This document shows positions 19,781 through 29,307 of a stretch of 64,000 nt of DNA, piece after piece. The notes under the pieces are model-generated. The model saw only the letters and a program-made list of their open reading frames with translations, did no database searches and was not told where the DNA came from. Made by a program: the position numbers and the translations under genes. Origin of the DNA: Candidatus Anammoximicrobium sp. GTDB taxonomy: Bacteria; Planctomycetota; Planctomycetia; Pirellulales; Pirellulaceae. The stretch is from positions 22,370 through 86,369 of the forward strand of contig JAAYYU010000061.1 in the NCBI GenBank assembly GCA_012515235.1. Direction: 5' to 3'. Numbering within the stretch: position 1 is the first letter of the stretch; every line of letters begins with the position of its first letter.

Positions 19781-20194
19781 TTACTCGGCGTGCGTCGTGG
19801 CCATCACCAACTGGCCCTTGAAAATGCCCTTCAGGCCCTTCAACTGGGCGGCAATATGCTGCAAACGTTCGGCCGCCCCCCGCAGGATGATCACCTCCAG
19901 ACAAACGTCGTGGGTGAGGTGAACGTGCGTGGTGGCGACGATCAAATCCGTGTGGTCGTGCTGCAGTTGGGCCAAGCGTTCGCCCAATTGAGTCCGATGG
20001 TGATCGTACACCAAAGTCAAAGTTCCCGCCACCTCGTGCGTGCCCCGTTCCCAGGCCTGGGTCGTGAGCCGATCGTGGATCAACTGGCGCACCGCTTCGC
20101 TGCGGGTCGCAAACTGTTCCTGCTCGCAGAACCGGTCAAATCTCTTCAACAGGTCGTCTTCGACCGAGACCGAAAAACGGACGACTTGAGACAT
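19781..20194 (-). CDS. nikR: Nickel-responsive ribbon-helix-helix regulator NikR
   Basis: The 137-residue form beginning MSQVVRFSVSVEDDL matches NikR in length. It has an N-terminal ribbon-helix-helix DNA-binding domain and a C-terminal ACT-like nickel domain. The four high-affinity nickel ligands align exactly in spacing with His76, His87, His89 and Cys95 of the E. coli protein: His79, His90, His92 and Cys98 here, in 'THVHLTHDVCLE'. It should be a tetramer that represses or modulates nickel uptake genes when nickel is bound. No nickel transporter, urease or hydrogenase gene is in the window. It ends 47 bp before the sigma factor start. Confidence 0.93.
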   Translation of the reverse strand: MSQVVRFSVSVEDDLLKRFDRFCEQEQFATRSEAVRQLIHDRLTTQAWERGTHEVAGTLTLVYDHHRTQLGERLAQLQHDHTDLIVATTHVHLTHDVCLEVIILRGAAERLQHIAAQLKGLKGIFKGQLVMATTHAE

Positions 20195-20454
20195 GGCAGC
20201 CAAACCTGTCGGGAAGAAATCGGGGGCCAGGACGCTGGGGACCGCTGCGCCGCGTCGGCGCAGTGCTTCCCAGTGTGACCGCTCCGCCCCCCTCCGGTCA
20301 AGGCACCCACGGGACGCCAGGGGCAGGCCCGGTTCCGCGCAGGCGCCGAGGCCATCGGACCTAGGGGCTTTTGACCTTGGGTCTGGCGGCCGTCGTCCGA
20401 AGCCCGACTGGTTTGCCGAGGCCGGATTCCCCGGCCCGCGGCAGCTTTGATCCA

Positions 20455-21864
20455 CTAAACCCGATCCGGCTCCGGGTGCTGCCAGGGCTGGCGATAGGCG
20501 CGCCGCAGGAGCGCCGTCGCCGCGGGGTCGCCGACCACTTCGCGTTGGGCGGGATCGTAGGTCAGCGTGCGGCCGGTCTGCATGGCCAGATTGGCCAGGA
20601 TGCAGCTGGCCGTCGAAATATGCCCCTGCTCGATGTCCGCCACGGGGCGGCTGCGCTGGTCGATGGCGGCGAGGAAATCCAACATGTGGCGGCGCGTGGC
20701 CGGGGCGGCGTTCAGTTCGATGCGGTTCTCCGTCAGATCCTCCGGATACTGCTCGCGCTCGTACAGGCAGTCAAAGTGAATCGGCTTGGCCTGTTTGTCG
20801 TACGGGATGAAATCCGCCCGCATCGTGCTGGCCTTCAGCACGCCCTTGTCGCCGTGAAGGAACAGCGCCCACGGATAATCCGGGTCGGTGGGCAGGCCCC
20901 AGGTGCGATGCTGCCAGACGGCGTTGAACCGGTCGTATTCGAAGGTCGCCGTTTGCGTGTCGCTGATGTTCGACTTCCCGTCCTTCTGCACGAGGATCCC
21001 GCCCGACGAGGCGATCCGCTTGGGCCAGCCGAGGCCGAGCATCCAGCGCGCGGTGTCGAGCATGTGGACGCACATGTCGCCCATGATGCCGTTGCCGTAT
21101 TCCAGGAACGTCCGCCACCAGCGGAGATGGGGCAGTCCGTCGTAGGGCCGCAGCGGCGCGGGTCCGGTCCACATTTCGTAATCAAGGAAGTCCGGCACGG
21201 GCTCCAGCGGCGGATTGCCGTTGGCCCGCATGTGGTAGTAGCAGCACATCTCGACGTGGCCGACGGTCCCCAGCAGTCCCGCGTCGACGACCTGGCGTTT
21301 GGCGTCGATCAGATGCGGGGTGCTCTTGCGCTGCGTGCCGACTTGCACCACGCGCTGATGTTTCCGAGCCGCCGCGAGAATCGCCTCGCCCTCGATCACG
21401 TCCACGCTGATCGGCTTCTGCAGATACACGTCTGCGCCCGCTTCGATCGCGGCGATTGCCTGCAGAGCGTGCCAGTGGTCGGGCGAGCCGATGAGCACGA
21501 TGTCCAGGTCGCGGGTCCGGAGCATCTCGCGGTAGTCCCCGTAGCCGCGCGGCGCCTGTTTGGATGGCTGCCGCTGGCTGGCGATTTCGATCGCCCCCGC
21601 CAGCAGTTGCTTGTCCGGATCGCAAATCGATACGACTTCGGCCGGCGCGACTTGGATCAGCCGCCAGAGGTCGCTTTTGCCGTACCAGCCGGCGCCGATC
21701 AGGCCGACGCGTTTGGGGGGCCGCTGGACCAGGTCCGCTCCGTACGCGCCGAGCGCGGACAGGGCAAGTCCGGCGGAGGCGGTTTGCAGGAAGCGGCGGC
21801 GTTGGATGCGAAACGGTTGCCGCGCCGAAGCGGCCGGCACGCTGATAGCGCGAGGGTGGTTCAT
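20455..21864 (-). CDS. Tat-exported Gfo/Idh/MocA-family oxidoreductase
   Basis: A 469-residue protein whose N-terminus has a twin-arginine signal (QRRRFLQTASAGLALS). 'RVGLIGAGWYGKSDL' is the dinucleotide-binding site. The usual EKP motif is QKP here ('YLQKPISV'), as in several planctomycete paralogs. It probably acts on a sugar or sugar derivative with NAD(P). The leader is a tandem duplication that gives two possible ribosome-binding sites (see 21865-21902). It is not obviously functionally tied to the regulatory genes on either side. Confidence 0.9.
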   Translation of the reverse strand: MNHPRAISVPAASARQPFRIQRRRFLQTASAGLALSALGAYGADLVQRPPKRVGLIGAGWYGKSDLWRLIQVAPAEVVSICDPDKQLLAGAIEIASQRQPSKQAPRGYGDYREMLRTRDLDIVLIGSPDHWHALQAIAAIEAGADVYLQKPISVDVIEGEAILAAARKHQRVVQVGTQRKSTPHLIDAKRQVVDAGLLGTVGHVEMCCYYHMRANGNPPLEPVPDFLDYEMWTGPAPLRPYDGLPHLRWWRTFLEYGNGIMGDMCVHMLDTARWMLGLGWPKRIASSGGILVQKDGKSNISDTQTATFEYDRFNAVWQHRTWGLPTDPDYPWALFLHGDKGVLKASTMRADFIPYDKQAKPIHFDCLYEREQYPEDLTENRIELNAAPATRRHMLDFLAAIDQRSRPVADIEQGHISTASCILANLAMQTGRTLTYDPAQREVVGDPAATALLRRAYRQPWQHPEPDRV

Positions 21865-21902
21865 GGATTCTCCTGGGGCGGTGGGATTCTCCTGGGGCGG
21901 TG
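21865..21902. repeat. 19-bp tandem duplication of an oxidoreductase leader
   Basis: GGATTCTCCTGGGGCGGTG occurs twice, directly adjacent. Read on the minus strand each copy contains AGGAGAATCC. The inner copy places its AGGAG directly upstream of the oxidoreductase ATG. Confidence 0.9.
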
Positions 21903-21984
21903 AGGAAGCTTGCAGACTCCGTAAAGCCGGGCTTCCGAGTTGGTCCGCGGGCTACGGAAAACTGCCCGGCCTTCCGAACGACGG

Positions 21985-22437
21985 TCAGTCTGCCGAGGTT
22001 TCTTCCTGATCCACGATCTCGAAGGCCCTGTCGAGTCGCAGGTGCTCGAACATCTCGCGGACGACGGGGCACAAGCCGCATAACAGGAGGTGTCCCCCGG
22101 ACGCGCGAATTCGTTTTTGCATGCCCAGGAGCCTGGCGACGAAGGCGCTGTCGACCAAGTCCAAACGGCCCAGATCCATCATGACACGGGTGACCGCGTT
22201 TCGCCGAATCAGACTCTCCACCACCTGGTCCACGTCCCACGGTTCCGGCGTCCGGCCGGGCAGGGCTTCCAGAACCGTTTCGCCGCTGGACAATCGCAGG
22301 CGGCACCAGATGTGGCATCCGCATTCCGAACAGGGCGCGTCGAACCGGGGCATCGGCGGCTCGTGGGTCAGGCCGTGATTGCACACCGGGCAACGGTAGG
22401 TCGTTTGATCGCCAGGGTGTTTTTCGCGTATAGTCAT
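21985..22437 (-). CDS. STAS-domain protein with N-terminal zinc ribbon
   Basis: I chose the ATG at 22437 with GGAGG 11 bp upstream, not the TTG at 22455, giving 150 residues. The N-terminus has CPVC and CSECGC cysteine pairs (residues 16-19 and 36-41), probably a zinc ribbon. The C-terminal part is a STAS fold with 'LGRLDLVDSAFVARLLGM'; the Ser after Asp matches the phosphorylated Ser of anti-sigma-factor antagonists. It may control a sigma factor or another switch protein through a partner kinase. No RsbW-like kinase is adjacent. Confidence 0.85.
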   Translation of the reverse strand: MTIREKHPGDQTTYRCPVCNHGLTHEPPMPRFDAPCSECGCHIWCRLRLSSGETVLEALPGRTPEPWDVDQVVESLIRRNAVTRVMMDLGRLDLVDSAFVARLLGMQKRIRASGGHLLLCGLCPVVREMFEHLRLDRAFEIVDQEETSAD

Positions 22438-22546
22438 GGGCGCCGCTACCTCCAAGTAGAAGGCAGATCCTCTCGTTCCGAAGCGTGAATTTTCTTTTTC
22501 TTCATTTCTATTATAGTCGCCCCCGCCCGCCGCTTGGAGGGCAGTT

Positions 22547-23557
22547 CTACGGGTGAGTCTTTCCTAAATCGTGGGGGTGGCGAAGCTGGTCCAGCAGGCG
22601 GCGGAGGTCGTCGGGCAGAGGCATTTCAAAGTCCATCTGCCGTCCCGTCACGGGATGCACGAACCCCAATTCGGCCGCGTGCAAGGCTTGCCGGGGCGCG
22701 CCGCTGCGGTCCTTGACCGGTTTACCGTGCAGACGCCGCACATAGACCTTCTCGCCGCAGACCATGTGGCCGGCCTCCGACAAGTGGATGCGGATTTGAT
22801 GCGTGCGGCCGGTCTGCAGAGTGCACTCGACCAGCGTGTAGCCCTCCAGGTACTCCAGCGGGCGGACGTGCGTCACCGCCCGCTGGCCTTCGCCAGGGTC
22901 CGCCGTGCTGCCGCGCAGACCGTCGCCCCGGTCGCGGACCAGGTGCGATTCAATGGTCTGCGCTTCGGCGCGCCCGTGGACGATCGCCAGATAGACGCGG
23001 CGCAGATCGTGCTTGCGGAACATCTGGACCAGCCGCCTTTCCGCCTCGGCCGTGCGCGCAAAGACCATCAGCCCGCTGGTGTCGCGATCCAGGCGATGGA
23101 CCGGGCGGATCGACGGCGGTTCGGGCCGGCGGCCGCGCGAGGCGCGGCCCTGACTCCGCATTTTGCGAGTCAGAATCTGGCGGATCAGTTCGTCCAACGT
23201 CGGCTGAAACTGCCGCCGCCGCTCCGGCCAGTGCCGCTCTTCCGAATGCCGCAGCGTGGTCACTCCCGCCGGTTTTTCGACCACCAGCAAGTGCGCGTCC
23301 AGATACTGAATCCGCACGTCGTCCGCCCGCGCCGGTCCGGAGCGAGGCTCCTTCCACACTTTGACGACGTCGCCTGCTTTCAAGGGCCGGGTTTCGTCCG
23401 TACACAAGTTGCCGTTGACCTGCACGTGCCGGTTGTGGATCGCACGCTTGACTTGCGACCACGACTCGTCCGGCCGCCACTGGCGCAGGGCGGACATCAG
23501 CTTGCCGCCGGCCATCTGCTCGGTCACGTGGTAATTGCGAAAGTCGGGTTCAGGCAT
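22547..23557 (-). CDS. RluA/RluD-family pseudouridine synthase
   Basis: The start MPEPDFRNYHVTEQ gives 336 residues; the longer open frame adds non-homologous residues. An S4 RNA-binding domain occupies about residues 17-70. The catalytic motif HRLDRDTSGL follows at 154-163, with Asp157 as the catalytic residue, and 'GRTHQIRIHL' comes later. It isomerises uridine in rRNA or tRNA. An Arg-rich insert (about 106-150) precedes the active site and is longer than I expect for RluD. The exact RNA target is not determined. It follows cydB by 67 bp. Confidence 0.92.
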   Translation of the reverse strand: MPEPDFRNYHVTEQMAGGKLMSALRQWRPDESWSQVKRAIHNRHVQVNGNLCTDETRPLKAGDVVKVWKEPRSGPARADDVRIQYLDAHLLVVEKPAGVTTLRHSEERHWPERRRQFQPTLDELIRQILTRKMRSQGRASRGRRPEPPSIRPVHRLDRDTSGLMVFARTAEAERRLVQMFRKHDLRRVYLAIVHGRAEAQTIESHLVRDRGDGLRGSTADPGEGQRAVTHVRPLEYLEGYTLVECTLQTGRTHQIRIHLSEAGHMVCGEKVYVRRLHGKPVKDRSGAPRQALHAAELGFVHPVTGRQMDFEMPLPDDLRRLLDQLRHPHDLGKTHP

Positions 23558-23624
23558 GGGTTCAGTCGGGCGGAGAACGTTTTGCGTCGCCGCCGCGTTT
23601 GCCGGTCGGACGACGCTCGCCAAA

Positions 23625-24629
23625 CTACGAAATCTGCACTCGGCCGCGGAAGATCCAGTAAATGGCGGACGTATAGGCCAACACAAACGGCATTCCGATC
23701 ATGGCGATCACCAGCATGATCCACAGCGTCTTGGGGCTGGAGGCGGCGTTGTAGATCGTCAGACTGTTCTCCGGCAACGGACTGGACGTCACGAGGTTGG
23801 GCAACAACGCCAGACCCAACAACAACACGAAGGCACAGACCGTCGCACAGGAGGCCAGAAACGCACGCCCGGACCAGCGGCGGCGCAAGGCGTAGGGGAT
23901 GCTCACCAGCGTGCCCAGGTTCAGGGCCACCGCCAACCAGGTCAGCGGATAGCTCTGCAGCGACGCCCAGGCACGCGGCACGGCCGCCAGCGTTACGACG
24001 CTGACCAGCACGTACAGGACCACGAAGACGGCATAGGCGCGCCACATCCAGTGGTAGATCCGCTCGCGGAGCGGTCCCAGCGTCTTCAAATGCAGGTAGA
24101 TCGACCCGTGCATCAAGAACAAGGCCACCGACAACAAGCCCACGAGAAAGGCGTAGGGATTGAGCAAACGGAAGAATCCGCCCCGATAAATGCCGTGGTC
24201 GTCCAGCGGCACGCCGATCAAGGCGTTGCCCACGCTCATGCCGAACAGCAGCGTCGCCAGGGTGCTGGAAAGGAAGAACGCGACGTCCCAACTCCGCCGC
24301 CAAAACACCGCTTCCCTCTTGTTGCGGAACTCCAGCGCCACGGCCCGCGCAATGAGGGCCACCAGCACCAGCATAAAGACGAAATAGAAGCCCGAAAAAA
24401 TCGTCGCGTACGCTTCCGGAAAGGCGGCAAACAACGCGCCGCCAAACGTCACTAGCCAGACTTCGTTGCCGTCCCAAATCGGTCCGATCGAGGCAATGAA
24501 CGTGCGCCGCTCCGCCTCGCCCCGCGCCAGCAGGTGCAACATGCCCACCCCCAGATCAAATCCATCCAGCACCGCATAGCCCGCCAGCAGGACGCCCAGC
24601 AGAATAAACCAGGTCAAGTTCAGATCCAT
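23625..24629 (-). CDS. cydB: Cytochrome bd-type quinol oxidase subunit II
   Basis: A 334-residue integral membrane protein starting MDLNLTWFILLGVLL. The characteristic 'GYAVLDGFDLGVGMLH' and 'IGPIWDGNEVWLV' segments are present, and about eight or nine hydrophobic helices follow. With CydA it reduces oxygen to water using quinol, with high oxygen affinity and no proton pumping. It lies 103 bp downstream of cydA in the same orientation. I checked the gap and found no CydX-like small transmembrane protein. Confidence 0.95.
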   Translation of the reverse strand: MDLNLTWFILLGVLLAGYAVLDGFDLGVGMLHLLARGEAERRTFIASIGPIWDGNEVWLVTFGGALFAAFPEAYATIFSGFYFVFMLVLVALIARAVALEFRNKREAVFWRRSWDVAFFLSSTLATLLFGMSVGNALIGVPLDDHGIYRGGFFRLLNPYAFLVGLLSVALFLMHGSIYLHLKTLGPLRERIYHWMWRAYAVFVVLYVLVSVVTLAAVPRAWASLQSYPLTWLAVALNLGTLVSIPYALRRRWSGRAFLASCATVCAFVLLLGLALLPNLVTSSPLPENSLTIYNAASSPKTLWIMLVIAMIGMPFVLAYTSAIYWIFRGRVQIS

Positions 24630-24732
24630 GAGATTGGTGTTCCCTGTGCTTGATGACGCCGTTTCCCCAAATCCCGTCTGCGCCCGCACGCGGCCCCATC
24701 CCGGCCGGACTGCGGAGCGCTTGGGTCCCCCG

Positions 24733-26199
24733 CTACGTCGCTTCCTCCGCCTGCCGATGCGTCGCCCGCTCGGCGACCGCCGACAACGCCGACCCCAGGG
24801 GCGACGACGCCGGCTCCGGCGAGGCGGACGCGCCCGGCGCTTCCGGCCCGTGGCGAATCGTCCGGTCCAGCAAAAAGATCCAGAGCACGAACAACACGGT
24901 GTAGATCACACCGAACATGATGAACGACCCCAGTACCTGCTGGCCGTCGACGGCCTCCGAGACCGCATCGCCGGTCCGCAAGCCGCCGATCAATCCCTCG
25001 GCGGTCTGCGTCGGGTAGACGATCCACGGCTGCCGGCCAACTTCCGTCGCGACCCAGCCCGTCTGGTTGGCCGCAAACGCCAACCCCACGGCGAACACGA
25101 AAAACCACAGCAACCACCGCTGCTCGAACAACGACCCGCGCCACCAATACCAACACGCCAGCGTGGTGCTGAAGATGAAGATCATCCCCAGGCCGACCAT
25201 GATGTGATACGTCTGGAACGACAGCCAGACCGGCGGACTGCCGTAGTCCGCCGCCAACTGGTCCAACCCCGGCACGGGCCGACGGAAGTCCCGATAAACC
25301 AGAAAACTAAGCATTCCGGGCACACCCACTCCGCCTTTGACGGTTTGGCTCTGTTCGTCGGGCCAGCCCCACGCATACAAGGGCGTGCCCCCCGTCCCCG
25401 TCTGGAAATGGCCTTCGAAAGCCGCCAGCTTGGCCGGCTGATGATGAGCCACCATCTCGGCGTTGAAGTGCCCCGAGAGAAGTTGCACGTACGAAGCCAC
25501 GGTGGCCAACAGCAGGGCGCCGGTAAAGGAACGCCGCGCAAAGGCGGTGTGGCGGCCCTTCAACAGGTACCAGGCGGAAATGCTCATCGCGAAAAAGGCG
25601 CCTAAAACAAAGGCGGCCAACAACACATGGCCCAACCGGTGCAGCGACGACGGATTGAACACCAGGGCCCAGAAATCGACGATCTCGGCACGCACAAACG
25701 TTCGCCCGTTCACCGTGTGCTCGACCAGGTGAGACCCGGCCGGAGTCTGCTGCCAGGAATTGGCGACCACGATCCAGACCGACGAGAAGATGCTGCCCAA
25801 GGACACCATGCAGGTGGAGAAAAAATGAAACGCGGGCGAGACCTTGTCCCAACCGTACAGCAGGACGGCCAGGAAGCCCGATTCCAGAAAGAAGGCGAAA
25901 ATGCCCTCCGCCGCCAAGGCCGATCCGAACACGTCGCCCACATACCGCGAGTACACGGCCCAGTTGGTGCCGAACTCGAACTCCATCACAATCCCCGTGC
26001 CCACGCCCAAGGCAAAGTTGATCCCAAACACCTTCGTCCAGAACCGACCCGCCTGATGGTAGATCGCGTCCCCGGTCCGCAACCAGCGGTATTCCAGGAA
26101 CACCAGCACGACGCCCAAGCCGATCGTCACCGGCGGGAACAAATAGTGGAACATCACCGTCAACGCAAACTGCAGACGAGAGAGCAGCACCACGTCCAT
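24733..26199 (-). CDS. cydA: Cytochrome bd-type quinol oxidase subunit I, short Q-loop form
   Basis: The start [20 protein letters not shown] gives 488 residues and places heme ligand His18 in the first helix. '[19 protein letters not shown]' and '[15 protein letters not shown]' are conserved. The quinol-binding loop after '[12 protein letters not shown]' is short, so it resembles the cyanide-insensitive (CioA) class rather than the long-loop E. coli CydA. It should catalyse quinol oxidation at low oxygen. The C-terminus is a Pro/Ala/Ser-rich tail. Transcription runs on into cydB. Confidence 0.95.
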   Translation of the reverse strand: MDVVLLSRLQFALTVMFHYLFPPVTIGLGVVLVFLEYRWLRTGDAIYHQAGRFWTKVFGINFALGVGTGIVMEFEFGTNWAVYSRYVGDVFGSALAAEGIFAFFLESGFLAVLLYGWDKVSPAFHFFSTCMVSLGSIFSSVWIVVANSWQQTPAGSHLVEHTVNGRTFVRAEIVDFWALVFNPSSLHRLGHVLLAAFVLGAFFAMSISAWYLLKGRHTAFARRSFTGALLLATVASYVQLLSGHFNAEMVAHHQPAKLAAFEGHFQTGTGGTPLYAWGWPDEQSQTVKGGVGVPGMLSFLVYRDFRRPVPGLDQLAADYGSPPVWLSFQTYHIMVGLGMIFIFSTTLACWYWWRGSLFEQRWLLWFFVFAVGLAFAANQTGWVATEVGRQPWIVYPTQTAEGLIGGLRTGDAVSEAVDGQQVLGSFIMFGVIYTVLFVLWIFLLDRTIRHGPEAPGASASPEPASSPLGSALSAVAERATHRQAEEAT

Positions 26200-26578
26200 C
26201 GCTTCACCGAATTCCTGTCGCCGCGCGGGCGAAAACGCTGCAGACCGAACATCAAGAGAGATTGTCGCCCATTCTAAATGTCTGGGCCTGCCACGCAATC
26301 CCGGATGCGAGCCATCCCCGTTGTCACGCCCAGGACCGCGGAGTAGCATACCGTGGTTCCGGAAGTGCCGCGGATCGGATCGTTTGGATTCTTGCTTTCG
26401 ACCGCGACGGGAACGAGCCAGTGGCTGTCACCCGGTCTTTTGCTGGTGCCGGAAGGAAAAAGACCGACGCCCGACCCGCAGGCCTCTGGACGGCAGGCCG
26501 GACCAGCACAGCCCCGCCGACCCGGCCCCAAGCGTGCGGAGGGAATGCCCATCCTACCTGACCACGGGGAGAACGACA
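26200..26578. other. Divergent intergenic 379 bp between cydA and a glycerol-dehydrogenase-like gene
   Basis: It must hold promoters for both directions. I could not pick a convincing -35/-10 pair or an FNR/ArcA-type box. A GGGGAG ribosome-binding site ends it on the right. The open frame running in from 26321 is not protein-like before 26579. Confidence 0.5.
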
Positions 26579-27691
26579 ATGAAAATGGTCTTGATAGCAC
26601 CGCGCAAGTACGTGCAGGGCCGGGGCGTGCTGGCCGAAATTGGTCCGTACCTGAAAATGCTCGGCCAACGCCCCCTGGTGCTGTGGGACGGGATGGTTCG
26701 AGGACTACTTGGCGACACCGTCTTGCAAAGTGTGGACGCGGCCGGACTGGAGGCGATCGAGGCCACGTTCGGCGGCGAAGCGACTCGGGAAGAGGGCCAG
26801 CGGATCGCCCAACTGGCGCGCGAACAACACGCGGACGTGGTGGCCGGCATCGGCGGCGGCAAAGCGATCGACGTCGCCAAGGCCGCGGCGTGGGGCGCGG
26901 GACTCAAGCTGATGACGGTGCCGACGATCGCGGCGACCGACGCGCCGACCAGCGCGGCGACCGTCTGGTACGACGCCGAAGCGAACTTCCTCAGCTTCGA
27001 GTGCTGGCCGTTCAATCCGGACATCGTGCTGGTGGACACGCAAGTCATCGCCCACGGTCCGCCGCGGGCGTTTGCGGCCGGCATGGGCGACGCCCTGTCG
27101 ACCTGGGTCGAGGCGGAGGCCGCCTACAAGTCGCGGGCGGCCAACATCGCCGGCGGCGTGACGACGCAGGCGGCGCTGGCCATCGCCCGCCTGGGCTTTG
27201 AGTTGTTAATGGAATACGGCGTCGAGGCGCTGCGGGCCGTCCGCCAGAAGGTCGTGACGCCGGCGGTCGAAAAGATCGTCGAAGCCAACGTGCTGCACTC
27301 GGGCTTGGGCTTCGAGAGCGGCGGACTGGCGACGGCCCACATGATCGCCAATCCGCTGTCCAACTACCCCGAATGCAAAGGCTTCATGCACGGCGAGAAG
27401 GTCAGCTTCGGCATCGTGACGCAGTTGTGCCTGGACGAAGACGTGAAGACCAGCGAGATGAATCGGATCGTCGATTTCCTGATCGCAGTCGGACTCCCGG
27501 TGACCTTCGCCGATCTGAACCTGCACCAGGTCACCCGAGACCGTTTGCGAGCGATTGGCGAAGCGTGTGCCGGTCCCGGCTCGCTGTGCCACAATCATTG
27601 TTTCCAGGTGACGGTGGACGACGCGATCGACGCCATGCTCGCGGCCGACGCCGTGGGCCGCGCGCGCAAGGCAGCCGCGAAAATCGACTGA
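26579..27691 (+). CDS. gldA: Glycerol dehydrogenase-like zinc/iron alcohol dehydrogenase
   Basis: The ATG at 26579 has GGGGAG 7 bp upstream and gives 370 residues, the normal GldA length. NAD binding is shown by 'GIGGGKAIDVAKA' and 'TIAATDAPTSAATVWY'. The metal ligands are the Asp in 'GMGDALSTW', the His in 'GLATAHMIANPLSNY' and the His in 'FMHGEKVSFG'. The enzyme family oxidises glycerol to dihydroxyacetone with NAD. The next gene is an L-xylulose-kinase-like sugar kinase 12 bp on, so another polyol may be the true substrate. Confidence 0.9.
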   Translation: MKMVLIAPRKYVQGRGVLAEIGPYLKMLGQRPLVLWDGMVRGLLGDTVLQSVDAAGLEAIEATFGGEATREEGQRIAQLAREQHADVVAGIGGGKAIDVAKAAAWGAGLKLMTVPTIAATDAPTSAATVWYDAEANFLSFECWPFNPDIVLVDTQVIAHGPPRAFAAGMGDALSTWVEAEAAYKSRAANIAGGVTTQAALAIARLGFELLMEYGVEALRAVRQKVVTPAVEKIVEANVLHSGLGFESGGLATAHMIANPLSNYPECKGFMHGEKVSFGIVTQLCLDEDVKTSEMNRIVDFLIAVGLPVTFADLNLHQVTRDRLRAIGEACAGPGSLCHNHCFQVTVDDAIDAMLAADAVGRARKAAAKID

Positions 27692-27703
27692 GGGAGCACC
27701 CCG

Positions 27704-29221
27704 ATGGGCCAGTACCTGCTGGGCGTGGACAACGGCAGTACGATGGTCAAAGCGGCCGTGTTTCGGACCGACGGCACGGAGGTCTCCGCGGCGGGCCGCA
27801 AGGTGGAACTGCTGGCCCCGCGTCCCGGCTGGAGCGAAGCCGACATGGAAGGCCTCTGGCAGCTGACGGCGGAGGCGATCCGGGAGGCGGTCGTCGAGTC
27901 CCGCGTGCCGGCGGCGGAGATCGCCTGTGTGGCCTGCACCGGCCACGGCAACGGGCTGTACCTGGTCGACCGGGCGGGCCGCCCGGTCCGGCCCGCCGTT
28001 CGCGGCACCGACACGCGGGCTCGCGCGTACATCGACCGCTGGCTGGCCGACGGCGTGGACCGCGCTGTCCGCCCCAAAACGATGCAAGCGATCTGGCCGG
28101 CGCAGCCCAACGCGCTGCTGGCTTGGATGCAGGATCACGAGTCCGCGTCGCTGCAACGCGCCGCAGCGTCCCTGACCTGCAAAGACTACATTCGCCTGCG
28201 GCTGACGGGCGAAATCCACCAGGAACGCACGGACCTCTCCGGCTGCAGCCTGCTGAACGTGGGGACGGGCGAGTATGACCTGGCCGTGCTGGAGGCCTTC
28301 GGGATCGGCGATCTGCGGCGGCTCCTTCCGACCCTGAAACGCTCGGAGGACATCTGCGGTTCGGTTACGCCGCCAGCCGCGGCACTCACCGGCTTGGCTG
28401 CCGGCACGCCCGTGGCCGGCGGCATGTTCGACATCGACGCCTGCGGGCTGGCTTCGGGGATGGTCGATGAATCGCAGCTGTGCATGATCGTCGGCACGTG
28501 GGGCAACAACCAGTACATCTCGCGGACGCCGGTCGTGGACGAATCCGTGTTCATGACCTCGTGCTACGCCATTCCAGGGTACTACTTGATGCTCGAAGGC
28601 AGCGCGACCTCGGCCAGCAACCTGGAGTGGTTCGTGAGCGAGTTTTTTGCCGCCGAGCGTGAAAGGTTAAGCCAGACCGGGGGCGGCAGTGTGTACGACT
28701 TGTGCAACACGCTGGTGGCCGGCACGCGGCCGGAGCAGTCGGGCGTGATCTTCCTGCCGTTTCTGTACGGCTGCAACGCGAGTCGGGACGGCAAGGCGGG
28801 ACTGTTGGGGTGGGACGGCTGGCAAACGCGGGGACACGTGCTCCGCGCGGTGTACGAAGGCATTGTGTTTTCCCACCGCTGGCACCTGGAACGGCTGCTG
28901 CGGTTCCGCTCGCCGCCGAAGCAGATTCGGCTGTCCGGCGGAGCGGCGCGCAGCGCCGTCTGGGTGCAGATGTTCGCCGACATTCTGCAGACGCCAGTCG
29001 CCGTTCCGGCCGGCACGGAACTGGGCGCGCTGGGCGCCGCGATCGGCGCCGCCGTGGCCCTTGGTTGCTACCGGACGTACGAAGCGGCCTGTGCCGCGAT
29101 GGTTCGAGTGACGCGTGCCTGCGAGCCGGACCGGGCGTTGGCGGACGTCTACGAAAGGAAATACGCCCGCTACCGCAAAGTCCTGGATGCGTTGGCGCCG
29201 CTCTGGCCGGAGTTTTCCTGA
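27704..29221 (+). CDS. FGGY-family carbohydrate kinase, L-xylulose kinase-like
   Basis: A 505-residue two-domain actin-fold kinase. 'YLLGVDNGSTMVKAAVF' is the phosphate-1 motif, and 'GLAAGTPVAGGMFDIDACGLASG' (split here over two stretches) with 'GTWGNNQYISR' follows. The C-terminal 'FLPFLYGCNASRDGKAG' and 'RLSGGAARSAVWVQMFADI' agree well with LyxK (L-xylulose/3-keto-L-gulonate kinase) as I remember it. It should phosphorylate a ketose made by the dehydrogenase encoded just upstream. It is coupled to that gene by a 12 bp gap. The exact sugar is an inference. Confidence 0.85.
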   Translation: MGQYLLGVDNGSTMVKAAVFRTDGTEVSAAGRKVELLAPRPGWSEADMEGLWQLTAEAIREAVVESRVPAAEIACVACTGHGNGLYLVDRAGRPVRPAVRGTDTRARAYIDRWLADGVDRAVRPKTMQAIWPAQPNALLAWMQDHESASLQRAAASLTCKDYIRLRLTGEIHQERTDLSGCSLLNVGTGEYDLAVLEAFGIGDLRRLLPTLKRSEDICGSVTPPAAALTGLAAGTPVAGGMFDIDACGLASGMVDESQLCMIVGTWGNNQYISRTPVVDESVFMTSCYAIPGYYLMLEGSATSASNLEWFVSEFFAAERERLSQTGGGSVYDLCNTLVAGTRPEQSGVIFLPFLYGCNASRDGKAGLLGWDGWQTRGHVLRAVYEGIVFSHRWHLERLLRFRSPPKQIRLSGGAARSAVWVQMFADILQTPVAVPAGTELGALGAAIGAAVALGCYRTYEAACAAMVRVTRACEPDRALADVYERKYARYRKVLDALAPLWPEFS

Positions 29222-29307
29222 CCGGGCGAGGCTTGTTTTAGCGGACCGTGCGTGCGGCCGATCGTCGGCCGTGCGGCAGGTCGCCGGAAAGTGGGAGGAG
29301 GTGCGGC

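Noticed and set aside
24630..24732. Possible cydX between cydA and cydB
   Set aside because: The only ATG-initiated frame there encodes no transmembrane segment.
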